A stretch of DNA of 10,846 nt from an uncultured Ignavibacteria bacterium (GCA_937930275.1 CALGLM010000020.1:1-10846), one strand, 5' to 3'; positions 1-7,122 are shown, counted from the first letter of the stretch. The notes: generated by a model not told the origin, from the sequence alone. Translations and numbers: made by a program.

Positions 1-309
1 ATGGTTGCTGCTGCAGAGTGCTGTATAATTAACCGAGAAAAACCTGTAGGAGCCGAAATAAGTATCCTTATAAAGACAAGAGAAGACTTTACACTATTTT
101 CCGAATCACAATCAAGAGTAATTGTAACGGTTAGCAAAAATAAAAAAGAAGAATTTGAAGAACTTTTAAAGATAAACAAACAAATATTTTACTTAATAGG
201 CACTACAAGAGCCGATAAATTTAAGGTAAACGAATATTGCTTTGAACTATCCGAACTTTCGGATTTATATTATAATACTATAACCAAGTACATGAATGAC
301 AAAATATAA
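1..309 (+). CDS. purL: Phosphoribosylformylglycinamidine synthase II (PurL), C-terminal end, 5' part outside window
   Basis: This is the last ~102 residues of PurL, the ATP-dependent amidotransferase subunit that converts FGAR to FGAM in purine biosynthesis (cytoplasmic). The reading frame is open from base 1, so the ATG there is most likely an internal Met and the gene is cut by the window edge; the full protein would be about 740 residues. Support is the C-terminal AIRS-type signature: a segment like VAAAECCI near residue 2, GAEI at about residue 18, LFSESQSRVIV at about residues 32-42 (the family has LFGESQSR), and IGTT at about residues 66-69. The stop at 307-309 lies inside the next gene, whose ATG is at 296, so the two are probably translationally coupled. 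The call rests on motif recall; the family assignment is strong. Confidence 0.88.
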   Translation: MVAAAECCIINREKPVGAEISILIKTREDFTLFSESQSRVIVTVSKNKKEEFEELLKINKQIFYLIGTTRADKFKVNEYCFELSELSDLYYNTITKYMNDKI

Positions 310-1252
310 ATTTTTTAAGTTTATAGTTAAATATGTAAAAGCCGTAAACTTTAAAAAGTTTTTAGAGTTTTTTAAGCATTATTTTGGCGGTTTATATCAT
401 CGTATAGATACCCATGACTGGTTTTTATGGGGAGGCGGATTAGCGTTTTCAATTTTTTTGTGTATTATCCCTTTTATCTTAATTTTATTTGCTATCTTAG
501 GAAATATTTTAGATAGCGCAAGTGTTAGGGAACAAATTACACATCTTATTGATGCGGCAGTACCTTATAAAGAGTATTCAGATTATGCAAAAAAAATAAT
601 ATTAAACAGAGTTGCCGAAGTTGTTCAATTTAAAACAACGGCTGCATACATAGGTGCTATAGGTTTATTTTTTGCCGCAAGCGGATTGTTTAGTGCAATG
701 CGAACCGTGCTAAACAGTATTTACGGATTTGAAAAAGACCGAAGTGTATTAATTGCAAAACTAAGAGATATAGGAATGGTTTTTTTGTTAATTATTTTTA
801 TATTTTTATTAACTTTTGTTTTGCCGGTATTACGCTTTTTTATTGATTTGGCAGATAAAATTCCGGTATTGGATTTTTTACGGTTGGGTTCGTTATTGGA
901 TACAGTTTTTTCTATTACGTCACTCGTTTTAATTTTTTCACTATTCTATTTGTTTTATTACGTAATCCCTTATACACGAGTAGGGAAATCGGTAGCCGCA
1001 ATTTCAGCATTTTGGGCTACTTTTTTGTGGGATATGGCACGCCGATTATTCGGATATTATTTATATAATTTTGCGGATTACGGTAAAATTTACGGTACTT
1101 ATACGCTTGTAATAGTTGTAGCTTTTTGGATATATTATTCGTCAATATTATTTGTGCTTGGTGCCGAAATAGGCCAACTTTACAGAGAACGAAGACTAAA
1201 AAAACTTGAATTAAAAAACGGCGGTAAAAAAAATGATATTACGGTTTTATAA
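296..1252 (+). CDS. YihY/UPF0761 family integral inner-membrane protein
   Basis: The 318-residue protein is of the YihY (UPF0761, formerly 'ribonuclease BN'/BrkB) family, whose molecular function is not firmly established. After a basic, hydrophilic N-terminus (~45 residues) there are about six hydrophobic segments. The family signatures are visible: GGGLAFSIFLCIIPF near residues 47-61, a GLFFAASGLFSAMRTVLNSIYGF stretch near residues 122-144 (helix followed by the conserved N-x-x-Y/W region), and near the C-terminus YGTYTLVIVVAFWIYYSS followed by LGAEIGQLY. A charged lysine-rich tail ends the protein. It overlaps the end of purL by 14 bp and is overlapped by the histidine kinase start by 20 bp, so the three genes are probably co-transcribed. 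No Shine-Dalgarno is obvious before the ATG, which fits coupling to purL. Confidence 0.9.
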   Translation: MTKYKFFKFIVKYVKAVNFKKFLEFFKHYFGGLYHRIDTHDWFLWGGGLAFSIFLCIIPFILILFAILGNILDSASVREQITHLIDAAVPYKEYSDYAKKIILNRVAEVVQFKTTAAYIGAIGLFFAASGLFSAMRTVLNSIYGFEKDRSVLIAKLRDIGMVFLLIIFIFLLTFVLPVLRFFIDLADKIPVLDFLRLGSLLDTVFSITSLVLIFSLFYLFYYVIPYTRVGKSVAAISAFWATFLWDMARRLFGYYLYNFADYGKIYGTYTLVIVVAFWIYYSSILFVLGAEIGQLYRERRLKKLELKNGGKKNDITVL

Positions 1253-2666
1253 GATTTTATTTTTCCTTATCATTAGCTTAGGTGTTATTTCCGGTCAAAC
1301 CGAAGTATATGAAACAATAATTACCGAAATTTCTAAAAACGGAAATAGTATTGACCCCGAAGGTCTAAAAAATAGTACAATTAAACAAGATGATGTATTA
1401 AAAATAAAATTTGACGTTAAAGGGACCAACGAAAACATTATACCCCTATCTTATAAAATAACCTTAAACGGGGCTCCTGTTAGCATAGCAAATATTAGTG
1501 ATAAAACTGTAGAATTAAAACAGCTACCGGTCGGCTTTTCTTTATTACGCATTCAAGGTGTTATTGCGGGAAAAGAAGTAATGCCTAAAAATTTGGAATT
1601 TACGGTTATTAAAGAAGAAACCGTAAAACCGGAAAAAAGCGCCGGCGAATTCCCTTTAAATTATATATTGTACGGGGTAATATTTTTATTGGCAATAATT
1701 ATTATCGTAATGTTAATAGGTAAAAAAAGTACCGCAACACAAAATGACAAAACGGCAATAACGGATAACCATATTAAACCAACCGGCAATAACGGTGCGG
1801 AAGTTTTACGTGCATATGAAAAGCTAAAAATTAAATACAAAGAGCTTGAAGACGAAAACAGTTTTCAGCGTTCACAAATTAGAGAATTAAAAGATAGAAT
1901 TACCGAACTTGAACATGCAAATTTAAAGTTGTTGGAAAAGAAAGAAAAACTTGTAGAAAGCAAACAACAACTTGAAGAACTTCAAGCTCAAAAAGAAGAA
2001 CTTTTTGCAATTGCTATTCACGATATAAAGAACCCTGCTTCAGCAATTAAAAGCTATCTGGAATTAATTACTTCCTACGATTTAAATGCAGTAGAACAAA
2101 GTGAGATAATGGAATCTATGATTAGAAGCAGCGAGCAAATTGTTGAGCTTGCGCATGAAATGACTTCTGTTATTGCACAGACCAAACCGGAGCCTTTAAT
2201 AAATCTTGAACTTGGTTCACTAAAAAAAATAATTGATTCTGTTTGTACGCAAAATAAAGGTTATGCCTTAAAAAAACAGATTAACTTATTAAATAAATCA
2301 TCAATTGATTTACCCGAAACAAAATTAGATCCGGCTAAAATTGAAGAAGTAATGGATAATTTGGTAAATAATGCTTTAAAATACTCGCCGGCAAATTCAA
2401 CGGTTGTAATAAACACGTTTTTTACAAAAGAAAAAATTACTGTAGAGGTTACCGATACAGGTGTGGGCTTATCGGAAGATGACATTAAAAAAGCATTCCA
2501 AAAAGGAGGCAAACTTACTCCCAAACCGACAGGAAACGAAACAAGTAGTGGCTTAGGTTTATGGATAGTAAAAAAGATTATTGAAGAACACGGCGGTCGT
2601 GTTTGGGTTAAAAGCAAAACCGGAAAAGGTTCGACATTTGGATTTGAATTACCTATTGTTAAATAA
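1233..2666 (+). CDS. Membrane-bound sensor histidine kinase with Ig-like extracytoplasmic domain (orphan)
   Basis: The 477-residue protein has an N-terminal signal/anchor helix (about residues 5-21), an extracytoplasmic beta-rich region of ~110 residues resembling Ig-like or Y_Y_Y-type sensor folds, one transmembrane helix (~143-163), then a strongly heptad-like coiled coil (~190-258). The kinase core follows: a HisKA domain with phospho-acceptor His263 in the motif AIHDIKNPASAI, and a HATPase_c domain with the N box NLVNNALKYSP (Asn376, Asn380), the G1 box DTGVGL and the G2 box SGLGLWIV. It ends in the usual GKGSTFGFELP. By family knowledge it autophosphorylates on His263 and passes the phosphate to a response regulator Asp. 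No response regulator is encoded in this window, so the partner is unknown. Its ATG lies inside the end of the YihY gene. It lacks a HAMP or PAS domain; the coiled coil probably carries the signal. Confidence 0.93.
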   Translation: MILRFYKILFFLIISLGVISGQTEVYETIITEISKNGNSIDPEGLKNSTIKQDDVLKIKFDVKGTNENIIPLSYKITLNGAPVSIANISDKTVELKQLPVGFSLLRIQGVIAGKEVMPKNLEFTVIKEETVKPEKSAGEFPLNYILYGVIFLLAIIIIVMLIGKKSTATQNDKTAITDNHIKPTGNNGAEVLRAYEKLKIKYKELEDENSFQRSQIRELKDRITELEHANLKLLEKKEKLVESKQQLEELQAQKEELFAIAIHDIKNPASAIKSYLELITSYDLNAVEQSEIMESMIRSSEQIVELAHEMTSVIAQTKPEPLINLELGSLKKIIDSVCTQNKGYALKKQINLLNKSSIDLPETKLDPAKIEEVMDNLVNNALKYSPANSTVVINTFFTKEKITVEVTDTGVGLSEDDIKKAFQKGGKLTPKPTGNETSSGLGLWIVKKIIEEHGGRVWVKSKTGKGSTFGFELPIVK

Positions 2667-2742
2667 AAGCTTTTTTTGTATCTTAAAACTTATTTATATA
2701 TTCAACGTCTAAAATACAAATAACAAATTGTTAGAGGCTAAA

Positions 2743-3282
2743 ATGGGAGAAAAACTTTATACCTATGCCGGGTTTTGGAAACGATTTTTGGCGTACGTGA
2801 TAGACAGCATTATAATTAACATTATAATGGGAATAATTTTTATCCCGATGTTTTTAATTTTTGGAGTTTCGTTTTTTCAAGAATTTGACAACAACGGAAA
2901 CTTTCAATATAATAGCGTTAGTTACACTCAAAACTTAAGCGAATCGGGCGAAATAGCATTAGTTTCGGCTATCTTACTTTTTGTTCTTGTTGCTATAATC
3001 GGTTCTATTTTAATTAGCTGGTTATACTCTGCTTTAATGGAATCTTCACCTAAAAAAGCGACATTAGGAAAAATGGCTTTAGGTTTAATTGTTACGGATA
3101 TGAATGGCGTAAGGCTTTCGTTCGGTCGTGCATCAGGTAGATATTTTGGGAAAATTCTTTCCGGTTTAATACTTAACATCGGCTTTATTATGGCTGCATT
3201 TACCGAAAAAAAGCAGGCACTTCACGATATTTTAGCAGGAACATTAGTTTTGGAAGTTAAAAACAAAAGCTATTACGATTAA
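2743..3282 (+). CDS. RDD family membrane protein
   Basis: RDD-domain proteins are small integral membrane proteins; some are linked to Na+/H+ antiport, but no function can be assigned here. The N-terminal signature YAGFWKRFLAYVIDSIIINII carries the R-x-x-A-x-x-x-D pattern that names the family. Three or four hydrophobic segments follow, and the later part has the typical KATLGKMALGLIV and the GRASGRYFGKILS arginine cluster, then a C-terminal QALHDILAGTLVL. I place the start at ATG 2743 (179 residues): an AGAGG Shine-Dalgarno at 2733-2737 sits 5 nt upstream, and the in-frame TTG at 2728 would place that site within the coding region. It follows the histidine kinase by 76 nt. Its stop is one base from the stop of the convergent transporter gene, leaving no room for a terminator between them. 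Confidence 0.9.
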   Translation: MGEKLYTYAGFWKRFLAYVIDSIIINIIMGIIFIPMFLIFGVSFFQEFDNNGNFQYNSVSYTQNLSESGEIALVSAILLFVLVAIIGSILISWLYSALMESSPKKATLGKMALGLIVTDMNGVRLSFGRASGRYFGKILSGLILNIGFIMAAFTEKKQALHDILAGTLVLEVKNKSYYD

Positions 3283-3283
3283 T

Positions 3284-4162
3284 TTATCGAACGATAAAAA
3301 ACGTTCCGGCTATTAATATTGCTGTCGCAACAGCTTTTTGCATAAGACGTTTTTCATTAAATATTTTACCGCCGATAATTGAAGCAAAAAACACCGATAT
3401 TCTTTTTACTGCAAGCACTAATGCAACTGCAGGAGCATATTTTATTGCTTCAATTTGTGAGTATCGATACCCGATTGTAAGCACTGCAACTAAAATAATC
3501 CATTTCCACCAATCATTTTTTGTTTCCTTAAATATTTTAATCGGACCCCCTTTAATAAAAAAAGCTGCCGTAAAAAATATTACGGCAGTAAATAGCTGCT
3601 GAAAAACCAAAAATGTTTTAGGATTTTTTACTAAATCTTTTAAGATGTATTTATCTAACAGCGTTGTTACGGTAAATAATAAAAGAGCGGTTATAATATA
3701 TCTATAATTTTTTGATTTTATAAACACTTTAAACGGTTCTAAAAAATCTTCTTTTGCTTGCATTTCCAAAATATATGTGCCCAATAAAAGCATTCCCATA
3801 CCGGCTAATTGGTTTACGCTTAACGGTTCGTTTAATAATAAAAATGCCGAAAAAGCAACTAAACCCGGAGTTAAAACCAACAAAGGAAGTGCTTTGCTTA
3901 ATTCCAAATTTTTTATTGATAACATAACAAAATAAAATGCGGCCGAATTTAACAAAGTCTTAAAAAATAAAATATATAATCCTTTTTCCGAAATATTAGA
4001 AAAATCCGCAAAAAACACAAAGGGGATTGTTAATAATAAGTTAAAAACCGAATTAAGTACCGAAAACGAAAAAGCATTCATCTTGAACAATATTTTTTTT
4101 TCGCAAATTGTACTTGCCGCAGAAATTAACGCCGAAGCAAAAGCAATAAAAAACCATTCCAT
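3284..4162 (-). CDS. EamA/DMT-superfamily transporter
   Basis: The 292-residue polytopic inner-membrane protein has about ten hydrophobic helices arranged as two repeated halves, the layout of EamA (DUF6) drug/metabolite transporters. Family-like features are the acidic residue in helix 1 (ICEKKIL near residue 21), the ALPLLVLTPGLVAFSAFLLLNEPLS stretch near the end of the first half (conserved L-N-E at the helix 4-5 junction), and the matching FASIIGGKIFNEKRL stretch in the second half followed by a last helix. The substrate cannot be told from sequence. Only a weak GAG lies upstream of the ATG at 4162. An AT-rich stretch around 4165-4190 could hold its own promoter, as the TonB receptor gene upstream is ended by a terminator at 4198-4220. 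Confidence 0.88.
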   Translation of the reverse strand: MEWFFIAFASALISAASTICEKKILFKMNAFSFSVLNSVFNLLLTIPFVFFADFSNISEKGLYILFFKTLLNSAAFYFVMLSIKNLELSKALPLLVLTPGLVAFSAFLLLNEPLSVNQLAGMGMLLLGTYILEMQAKEDFLEPFKVFIKSKNYRYIITALLLFTVTTLLDKYILKDLVKNPKTFLVFQQLFTAVIFFTAAFFIKGGPIKIFKETKNDWWKWIILVAVLTIGYRYSQIEAIKYAPAVALVLAVKRISVFFASIIGGKIFNEKRLMQKAVATAILIAGTFFIVR

Positions 4163-4179
4163 AAGTATCTCAAAAAAAA

Positions 4180-4220
4180 AGTATAATATAAAATAAAGCC
4201 CCCGCTAAATATACGGAGGC
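4180..4220 (-). terminator. Intrinsic terminator after the TonB receptor gene
   Basis: On the minus strand GCCTCCG (4220-4214) pairs with CGGGGGC (4204-4198) through seven base pairs including one G-U, with a 9-nt loop. It is followed by the T-rich tail TTTATTTTATATT. It lies 30 nt past the TonB receptor stop and before the EamA transporter start, so it separates the two minus-strand genes. Confidence 0.7.
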
Positions 4221-4250
4221 AGAAACTAATATAAAAACAGTTTTATTTAA

Positions 4251-6560
4251 TTACCAGTTCAAACTTATTTTTGCAAAATAATTACGACCGGGTTCAAGCT
4301 TTATTATTCCTCTATTTGTCGACAAACTGTTTCTGTATGCTCTATCGGTAATATTTTCAATCCCTGCCGAAATTGTAATATTTGTCGATACTAAATTAAT
4401 AGGTATTGAATTTAAATATAAATCATAAGTTACGTAACCGGGGGTATGTACCTGCCATTTTGTAGGATCTTGATTAATTTTTCCGTCTGTTTGATCGTCA
4501 AAAATATTAACCGTAAAATCGGTAGTAAAGTAATTAAAATATGTGGTTCTTAATCCAAGCTTTCCGTTTAACGGAGGAATTTCCGGTAAATCTAAATCCA
4601 ATTCGGTATCTTTACCCCGACTATACGAAGCATTTCCGTATAACACAAACGACTTCATAAGTTCGTATTCAAAACTTAAATCAAAGCCGTATATTCTTGC
4701 TTTGCTTACATTATTCTTTACGTATAAACTATCTGTTACTACAGGATTATCAACTATATAATTATTTATAAAGTTTGCAAATAAATTTACTTTAAATGTA
4801 AAATTAGTAAACCAAAAACGTGTACCAAAATCAATATAGTATCCGTTTTCGGGTTCCAAATCAGGATTACCGAGATAAATAATTCCGCCTAAATCTATGT
4901 ATTGAAATCTTTCTTCTAATGCCGGCGAACGGAATGAACGTGCTAAATTTATTGTAAAGTCGGTATTATGCGTTAATTTATATATTGCGGCAAAGTTTGC
5001 ACTCCATGATATATCCGATTTATCTCCTGCTAAAAATGAAGCTCCCGGAGTTTTCGGAGGATTGTAATTAATAACTCCGTTGTTAATCATATAAATTGGA
5101 TTACTTGCAGCATCGTTTTTCACGTTAATTTGGTCAATTCTTCCGCCTAATGTTAGCGTTAAATCATCACTTAAAGCATTAAAATCGTCTTGTGCAAATA
5201 GACCTATACTTCTATATTTGGCATCCGGAATCGGTTTATCGTAAATAGTTCGTTTTACATTAGATAAATATCTTTCTCTGCTTCCTTGATATCTTCTTTG
5301 CCATGCATCAATTCCTACTACTAAACGATTAGCACCGAAAATCCAATTTGTTTGTAACAATGCACCCGTTGTATAATGATCGGCACGAGGATTCATAATT
5401 GTAGTTGAATTAGGAATAACTTCTACATTACGTGCAATAAATTGATAAAATGTTTTAAATTCCAAAGTAGCCAAATTTGAAAATAAATTATAAGCTTTAT
5501 AATCAAAGCTGTACAATTCACGTTTTTCATCGGGATATCTCGCGCTTGCTGTAAGCGGTAACGAAGCGCCCCCAGGAATGCCAACATCTTTTGCATTAAA
5601 TAACTGATAATCTAATATAAATTCGTGATTTTCGAATGGTTTATAACCAATAGTTGCAAAAACGGAATTATCTTTAAATCTACTATCCTTTAAAGTCCCT
5701 AAAGGTGTTTTTGTATCTTTTGCGTTTCTGTACGTACCCGAAACTTTTGCGAACCAATTGTTATCCCCTAAATTAAGAGATAAACTGTTAGATATGCTTT
5801 TGTTTACACTATTATAACCGCTATTATAGCTGCCGCCGTAATTAAAATCACCAAAAAACAAATTTTTATTTGTAATAATATTAATTACTCCTCCCACAGC
5901 ACCGGTACCGTATAACGATGAAGCCGAGCCTTTAATTACTTCCACCCTTTCAATAGCCGAAGGATCTATTAACGATAACGAAGCTGCAATATTATTGGCT
6001 GTTTCCACTCTATTACCGTCAATTAAAGTTACAACCGCTTCTTTGCTAAATCCTCGAATATTTAATCGAGTACCCCAAATACCGTCTCTTCCCAAGTTTA
6101 AACCGGGTTCGTTTTTAAGTAATTCAACTAAAGTAGTTGCATTTTTAGTCTTAAAGTCTTCATTTGATAAAACCACCATAGGAATAGAAACATCTTTTAG
6201 TTGTTTATCAAATTTAGTACTACTTACGGTAATTTCACCCAAATTTACGGGAATAGAGAACAATTCAATTTTCCCCAAATCCACAATATTTCCCGAAACA
6301 GCAACTTCTTTAGTAACAGATTTAAAACCTACACTTGTAAAAGTTAATATATAAGTACCCGGTTCTACACTATTAATAGTAAAATCACCTTTGTTATTAC
6401 TAACTGTTGAAAGTTTATTTACGGAAACCGAAATATTAACATTTGCCATTCCGGTTTGCAATTCGGCGTTAATTAATTTTCCTTTAATTACACCGTTTTG
6501 TGCGTTAATCGTAATAACGCTTAGTATAAAAAGTAAGAACATTTTTAAAACGATTTTCAT
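4251..6560 (-). CDS. TonB-dependent outer-membrane receptor with carboxypeptidase-regulatory N-domain
   Basis: The 769-residue protein imports a scarce ligand (typically an iron chelate, cobalamin or other metal complex) across the outer membrane using TonB-ExbBD energy. It has a signal peptide ending near NAQ (~residue 21), a CarboxypepD_reg-like domain (~24-102), a TonB-box-like stretch GEITVSST (~108-115), a plug domain (~117-233, ending with the hallmark IERVEVIKGSASSLYGTGAVGGVINIIT), and a long beta-barrel ending in an aromatic residue (KISLNW). The start is set at ATG 6560, because minus-strand GAGG at 6569-6566 is a Shine-Dalgarno 5 nt upstream; the in-frame TTG at 6572 would swallow it. 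It lies 18 nt downstream of the TM1266-type regulator, so the two form an operon controlled by the leader at 6828-6997. The overall look is BtuB/CirA/FepA-like, but the substrate is not readable. Confidence 0.94.
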   Translation of the reverse strand: MKIVLKMFLLFILSVITINAQNGVIKGKLINAELQTGMANVNISVSVNKLSTVSNNKGDFTINSVEPGTYILTFTSVGFKSVTKEVAVSGNIVDLGKIELFSIPVNLGEITVSSTKFDKQLKDVSIPMVVLSNEDFKTKNATTLVELLKNEPGLNLGRDGIWGTRLNIRGFSKEAVVTLIDGNRVETANNIAASLSLIDPSAIERVEVIKGSASSLYGTGAVGGVINIITNKNLFFGDFNYGGSYNSGYNSVNKSISNSLSLNLGDNNWFAKVSGTYRNAKDTKTPLGTLKDSRFKDNSVFATIGYKPFENHEFILDYQLFNAKDVGIPGGASLPLTASARYPDEKRELYSFDYKAYNLFSNLATLEFKTFYQFIARNVEVIPNSTTIMNPRADHYTTGALLQTNWIFGANRLVVGIDAWQRRYQGSRERYLSNVKRTIYDKPIPDAKYRSIGLFAQDDFNALSDDLTLTLGGRIDQINVKNDAASNPIYMINNGVINYNPPKTPGASFLAGDKSDISWSANFAAIYKLTHNTDFTINLARSFRSPALEERFQYIDLGGIIYLGNPDLEPENGYYIDFGTRFWFTNFTFKVNLFANFINNYIVDNPVVTDSLYVKNNVSKARIYGFDLSFEYELMKSFVLYGNASYSRGKDTELDLDLPEIPPLNGKLGLRTTYFNYFTTDFTVNIFDDQTDGKINQDPTKWQVHTPGYVTYDLYLNSIPINLVSTNITISAGIENITDRAYRNSLSTNRGIIKLEPGRNYFAKISLNW

Positions 6561-6578
6561 TTTATTCCTCAATTATAT

Positions 6579-6827
6579 TTATAAATTTAAAGTTGTAGCT
6601 TTAACCTTAACCGATTTAATTAAACCAAGTTTACCGCTTAAAGCACCAAGTTCGTCATTAGTCATTTGTAGTATTAAAAAAATTATAGCCGCATTTTTAT
6701 CTGGTATAGGATATCCGGTTCGCAAAACTATCTTATCGGCAAAACTATGTAAAAGTTCGCTTACGGATTTGTATGAAAGGTCTCTATCGTAAATTGATAT
6801 GGTAAGAGTTTGGTATTTTGTTTCCAT
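6579..6827 (-). CDS. TM1266-type iron-only hydrogenase system putative regulator (ACT-like)
   Basis: The 82-residue protein resembles Thermotoga maritima TM1266 along its whole length as I remember it: an N-terminal LTISIYDRD strand, the SELLHSFADKIVLRTGYPIP segment (about residues 23-42), AAIIFLILQMTNDELGALSGKLGLIKSVKVK (~46-76). The family (known as 'iron-only hydrogenase system putative regulator', a ferredoxin-like ACT/NikR-C-like fold) is usually encoded near [FeFe]-hydrogenase maturation genes; its biochemical role is unproven. It has no DNA-binding domain, so it may be a small-molecule or metal-binding dimer rather than a transcription factor. Here no hydrogenase gene is in the window; instead it is the first gene of an operon with a TonB receptor. 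The Shine-Dalgarno GGAG (6839-6836) is 8 nt before the ATG and is buried in a terminator-like hairpin, implying control by RNA structure. Confidence 0.85.
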   Translation of the reverse strand: METKYQTLTISIYDRDLSYKSVSELLHSFADKIVLRTGYPIPDKNAAIIFLILQMTNDELGALSGKLGLIKSVKVKATTLNL

Positions 6828-6867
6828 AAAAAAATCTCCGTCTTTTAAATTGCAAAGGACGGAGATT
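6828..6867 (-). terminator. B:C hairpin: leader terminator that also sequesters the Shine-Dalgarno
   Basis: Minus-strand AATCTCCGTC (6867-6858) pairs perfectly with GACGGAGATT (6842-6833), ten base pairs. Three further U-A pairs sit inside a C-A mismatch, leaving a loop of about 7 nt. A run of seven T (6834-6828) follows directly and abuts the ATG. The 3' arm holds the GGAG ribosome binding site, so the same hairpin could act by termination or by blocking translation. Confidence 0.75.
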
Positions 6868-6893
6868 ATCCAAACTTTTTACTCCGTCCCTTG
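6853..6893 (-). promoter_or_regulatory. A:B hairpin: predicted anti-terminator / anti-sequestor
   Basis: Minus-strand CAAGGGACGGAG (6893-6882) pairs with CTCCGTCCTTTG (6864-6853) over twelve base pairs with one G-U and a 17-nt loop. Its 3' arm overlaps the 5' arm of the terminator hairpin by seven bases, so the two structures exclude each other. When A:B forms, the GGAG site and the T-run are released. The longer stem should make it the more stable alternative unless segment A is taken up by the upstream sensor region. Confidence 0.72.
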
Positions 6894-7003
6894 ATATTAG
6901 ATTATTCCTCTATCTAAGGACTTTGTTTCTAAACTTTATTTTAAATCCGTTTTGCTACTTTTTAGCCGCAAAAAGGACCATTATTTACTTTATTAACTAA
7001 GTA

Positions 7004-7032
7004 AATTTAACACAAATAAAAAAGACTGTCAA
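7004..7032 (-). promoter_or_regulatory. Sigma70-like promoter of the TM1266-TonB operon
   Basis: On the minus strand a perfect TTGACA (7032-7027) is followed after 17 bp by TAAATT (7009-7004), a 4/6 match to the -10 consensus. This predicts a transcript start near 6997. A dyad, TTTACTT/AAGTAAA with an 8-nt spacer (7005-6984), overlaps the -10 and start region and could be an operator or the first leader hairpin. Confidence 0.55.
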
Positions 7033-7062
7033 GTATTATATAATTAGACTTTTTGTCTTTTT

Positions 7063-7101
7063 ATAAAATCGATTTTATTATAATTAAAAGTGTTATTTTT
7101 G
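7063..7101 (+). promoter_or_regulatory. Putative promoter/operator region of the methyltransferase-phosphatase operon
   Basis: TATTTTTG at 7094-7101 matches the Bacteroidota -7 box TAnnTTTG exactly and would start transcription about 15 nt before the ATG at 7123. No TTTG-like -33 box is at the expected distance. Instead there is a perfect 16-bp palindrome, ATAAAATCGATTTTAT (7063-7078), where the -33 element would be. AT-rich DNA yields such matches by chance. Confidence 0.35.
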
Positions 7102-7122
7102 TAACAACAATAAAATATTTTT

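Larger units (their letters stand above)
6828..6997 (-). promoter_or_regulatory. Riboswitch-like 5' leader of the TM1266-TonB operon (class unknown)
   Basis: The ~170-nt untranslated leader runs from the predicted transcription start (~6997) to the regulator ATG. In the RNA order the visible parts are: a hairpin at 6973-6950 (UUUU[GCG]GCUA / UAGCAAAA with an AAAAG loop); two mutually exclusive small hairpins at 6920-6906 (TCCTT/GAGGA) and 6917-6897 (TTAGAT/ATCTAA); then segments A (6893-6882), B (6867-6853) and C (6842-6833). B can pair with A or with C. I see none of the conserved cores I know for cobalamin (B12 box), TPP (CUGAGA), FMN, SAM, Moco or NiCo/czcD riboswitches. A protein-dependent attenuator is an alternative to direct ligand sensing. 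Confidence 0.68.

Noticed and set aside
2728..2745. Upstream TTG as start of the RDD gene
   Set aside because: The AGAGG ribosome binding site lies between this TTG and the ATG at 2743 and is correctly spaced for the ATG.
6560..6572. Upstream TTG as start of the TonB receptor
   Set aside because: It would translate through the GAGG site that serves the ATG at 6560, and the signal peptide begins properly at that ATG.
5995..6792. Antisense ORFs of 119 and 133 codons over the TonB receptor and regulator genes
   Set aside because: The minus strand carries well-supported proteins here, and one ORF crosses the gap between two genes; these are frame shadows.
6853..6893. TPP-riboswitch-like GGATAAT in the A:B loop
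   Set aside because: The TPP aptamer also needs the CUGAGA core and the matching P2/P4 arms upstream, which are absent.
6894..6997. Cobalamin riboswitch, expected before many TonB receptors
   Set aside because: No B12-box-like segment and no GCCACUG core were found in the leader.
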